Assembly: GCA_011390935.1 (NCBI GenBank)
Contig: JAABRL010000004.1
Span: 62,001-126,000, forward strand
Direction: 5' to 3'
Source: Gemmatimonas sp.
GTDB taxonomy: Bacteria; Gemmatimonadota; Gemmatimonadetes; Gemmatimonadales; Gemmatimonadaceae
Length of the DNA: 64,000 bases
Under the pieces are notes generated by a model. It did not search any database and was not told the DNA's origin. It saw nothing but the letters and a program-made list of their open reading frames with translations. The position numbers and the translations under genes are program-made. Numbering within the stretch: the first letter of the stretch is position 1; each line of letters starts with the position of its first letter. This document shows, piece by piece, positions 63,543 to 64,000 of the stretch.

Positions 63543-64000
63543 TCAGGACGAGTAGTAGGCGGCGTTTTCGTCGATGTAGCCCTTGGTGAGGTCACAGCCG
63601 AACGCCGTCGCGCGCCCGGTACCCATGCCCAGCTCGACCTCGAGCTCCACGAGTTCGTGACTGAGCGCTGCCCGCACGGTGCCATCGTCGAATGGCAGAC
63701 GCAAACCACCACGCACGACGGGAAACCGGTTGATCCACGCGTCCGTGCTCGCCGGATCGATCGTGCAGTCGAAACACTTGCCAACGGCCATCAGCAGTCG
63801 GCCCACGTTCGGATCGGCGCCGTGCACCATCGTCTTCACCAGCGGCGAGTTCACGATGCTCTTGGCCACCACGCGTGCCTCCGCGTTGTTGAGCGCGCCC
63901 CGCACGTGGACCTTGAGCAGATGTTTGGCGCCCTCGCCATCACGCGCGAGGATTTCGGTCATGCGTACGCACCCGGCGAGCAGTGCGGCACGGAACGCGG
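63543..64000 (-). CDS. argJ: glutamate N-acetyltransferase ArgJ, C-terminal part
   Basis: The frame runs off the window edge; the ATG at 63962 is internal, since codons for LLAGCVR precede it. About 152 residues are visible. Typical ArgJ C-terminal features are ARDGEGAKHLLKVHVRGALN (start of the beta-chain region after the autocleavage site), KTMVHGADPNVGRLLMAVGK, TAFGCDLTKGYIDENA and the short AYYSS end. The enzyme moves the acetyl group between ornithine and glutamate in arginine synthesis. The catalytic, autocleaving Thr lies outside the window. Confidence 0.93.
   Translation of the reverse strand, partial: AFRAALLAGCVRMTEILARDGEGAKHLLKVHVRGALNNAEARVVAKSIVNSPLVKTMVHGADPNVGRLLMAVGKCFDCTIDPASTDAWINRFPVVRGGLRLPFDDGTVRAALSHELVELEVELGMGTGRATAFGCDLTKGYIDENAAYYSS

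Overview
The window is high-GC and densely packed with genes, most of them coupled by ATGA/GTGA-type start/stop overlaps. It comes from a diderm bacterium: it carries LptF/LptG, MlaD/MlaE, TonB-dependent receptors and many lipoproteins. A giant SprA/Sov-like surface protein, two Oar-type receptors of about 1,100 residues, a caa3/cbb3-style respiratory background (ctaB, ccm genes) and a zinc-type HemB all fit the FCB group. My best guess is Gemmatimonadota (Gemmatimonas-like). This is inferred from gene content only; there is no rRNA in the window. I saw no tRNA, rRNA, CRISPR array, insertion sequence or prophage.

Region 1 (1-10.8 kb) is housekeeping: the end of a DsbA-like thioredoxin-fold protein, acetyl-CoA synthetase, a cytochrome c maturation block (ccmA-ccmB-ccmC-ccmD-like), three tetrapyrrole genes (hemD-hemC-hemB), inorganic pyrophosphatase, and a KtrB/KtrA potassium uptake pair. 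Region 2 (10.8-16.4 kb, minus strand) is one probable operon: a zinc-finger anti-sigma-like protein, a DUF92 membrane protein, a geranylgeranyl-reductase-family FAD enzyme, a flavin reductase, a methyltransferase, an SRPBCC cyclase-like protein and a lone ketosynthase. It looks like a small unassigned lipid, isoprenoid or polyketide pathway. Region 3 (16.6-24 kb) holds a V4R-like protein, an M24 peptidase, a lipoprotein, an ABC exporter, heme O synthase with a small COX2-hairpin-like partner, and an amino-acid permease.

Region 4 (24-34 kb) has two Oar-like TonB receptors. The second is coupled to two lipoproteins carrying OB-fold (YhcR/EddB-like) and SdrD-B-like domains. Facing it is an endonuclease I lipoprotein gene, so the area may be an extracellular DNA utilisation locus. 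Region 5 (34-39.6 kb, minus strand) is an envelope lipid-transport operon lptF-lptG-mlaE-mlaD-endA. LptF has an unusual repeat-rich insertion, and no MlaF ATPase gene is present. Divergent from it is the SprA-like gene (about 2,056 codons). It is followed by a ComEA-like helix-hairpin-helix protein and the type IV pilus motor genes pilB-pilT-pilC. Region 6 (51-55.4 kb) looks rearranged: a beta-propeller gene remnant is cut off by a leaderless peptidoglycan-binding-domain protein, followed by an M28 peptidase and a lipoprotein.

Region 7 (56.4-63.5 kb) is the most distinctive. It is a tightly coupled operon of an SPFH/zinc-ribbon protein (YdjI-like), S-adenosylmethionine decarboxylase, two zinc-ribbon DUF4178 proteins, a small membrane protein, a single-unit DUF350 protein, a membrane-fused spermidine-synthase-like enzyme starting at TTG, and a Tat-exported FAD amine-oxidase-like protein. 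It looks like a polyamine-linked envelope-stress system. The window ends in the 3' part of argJ on the minus strand.
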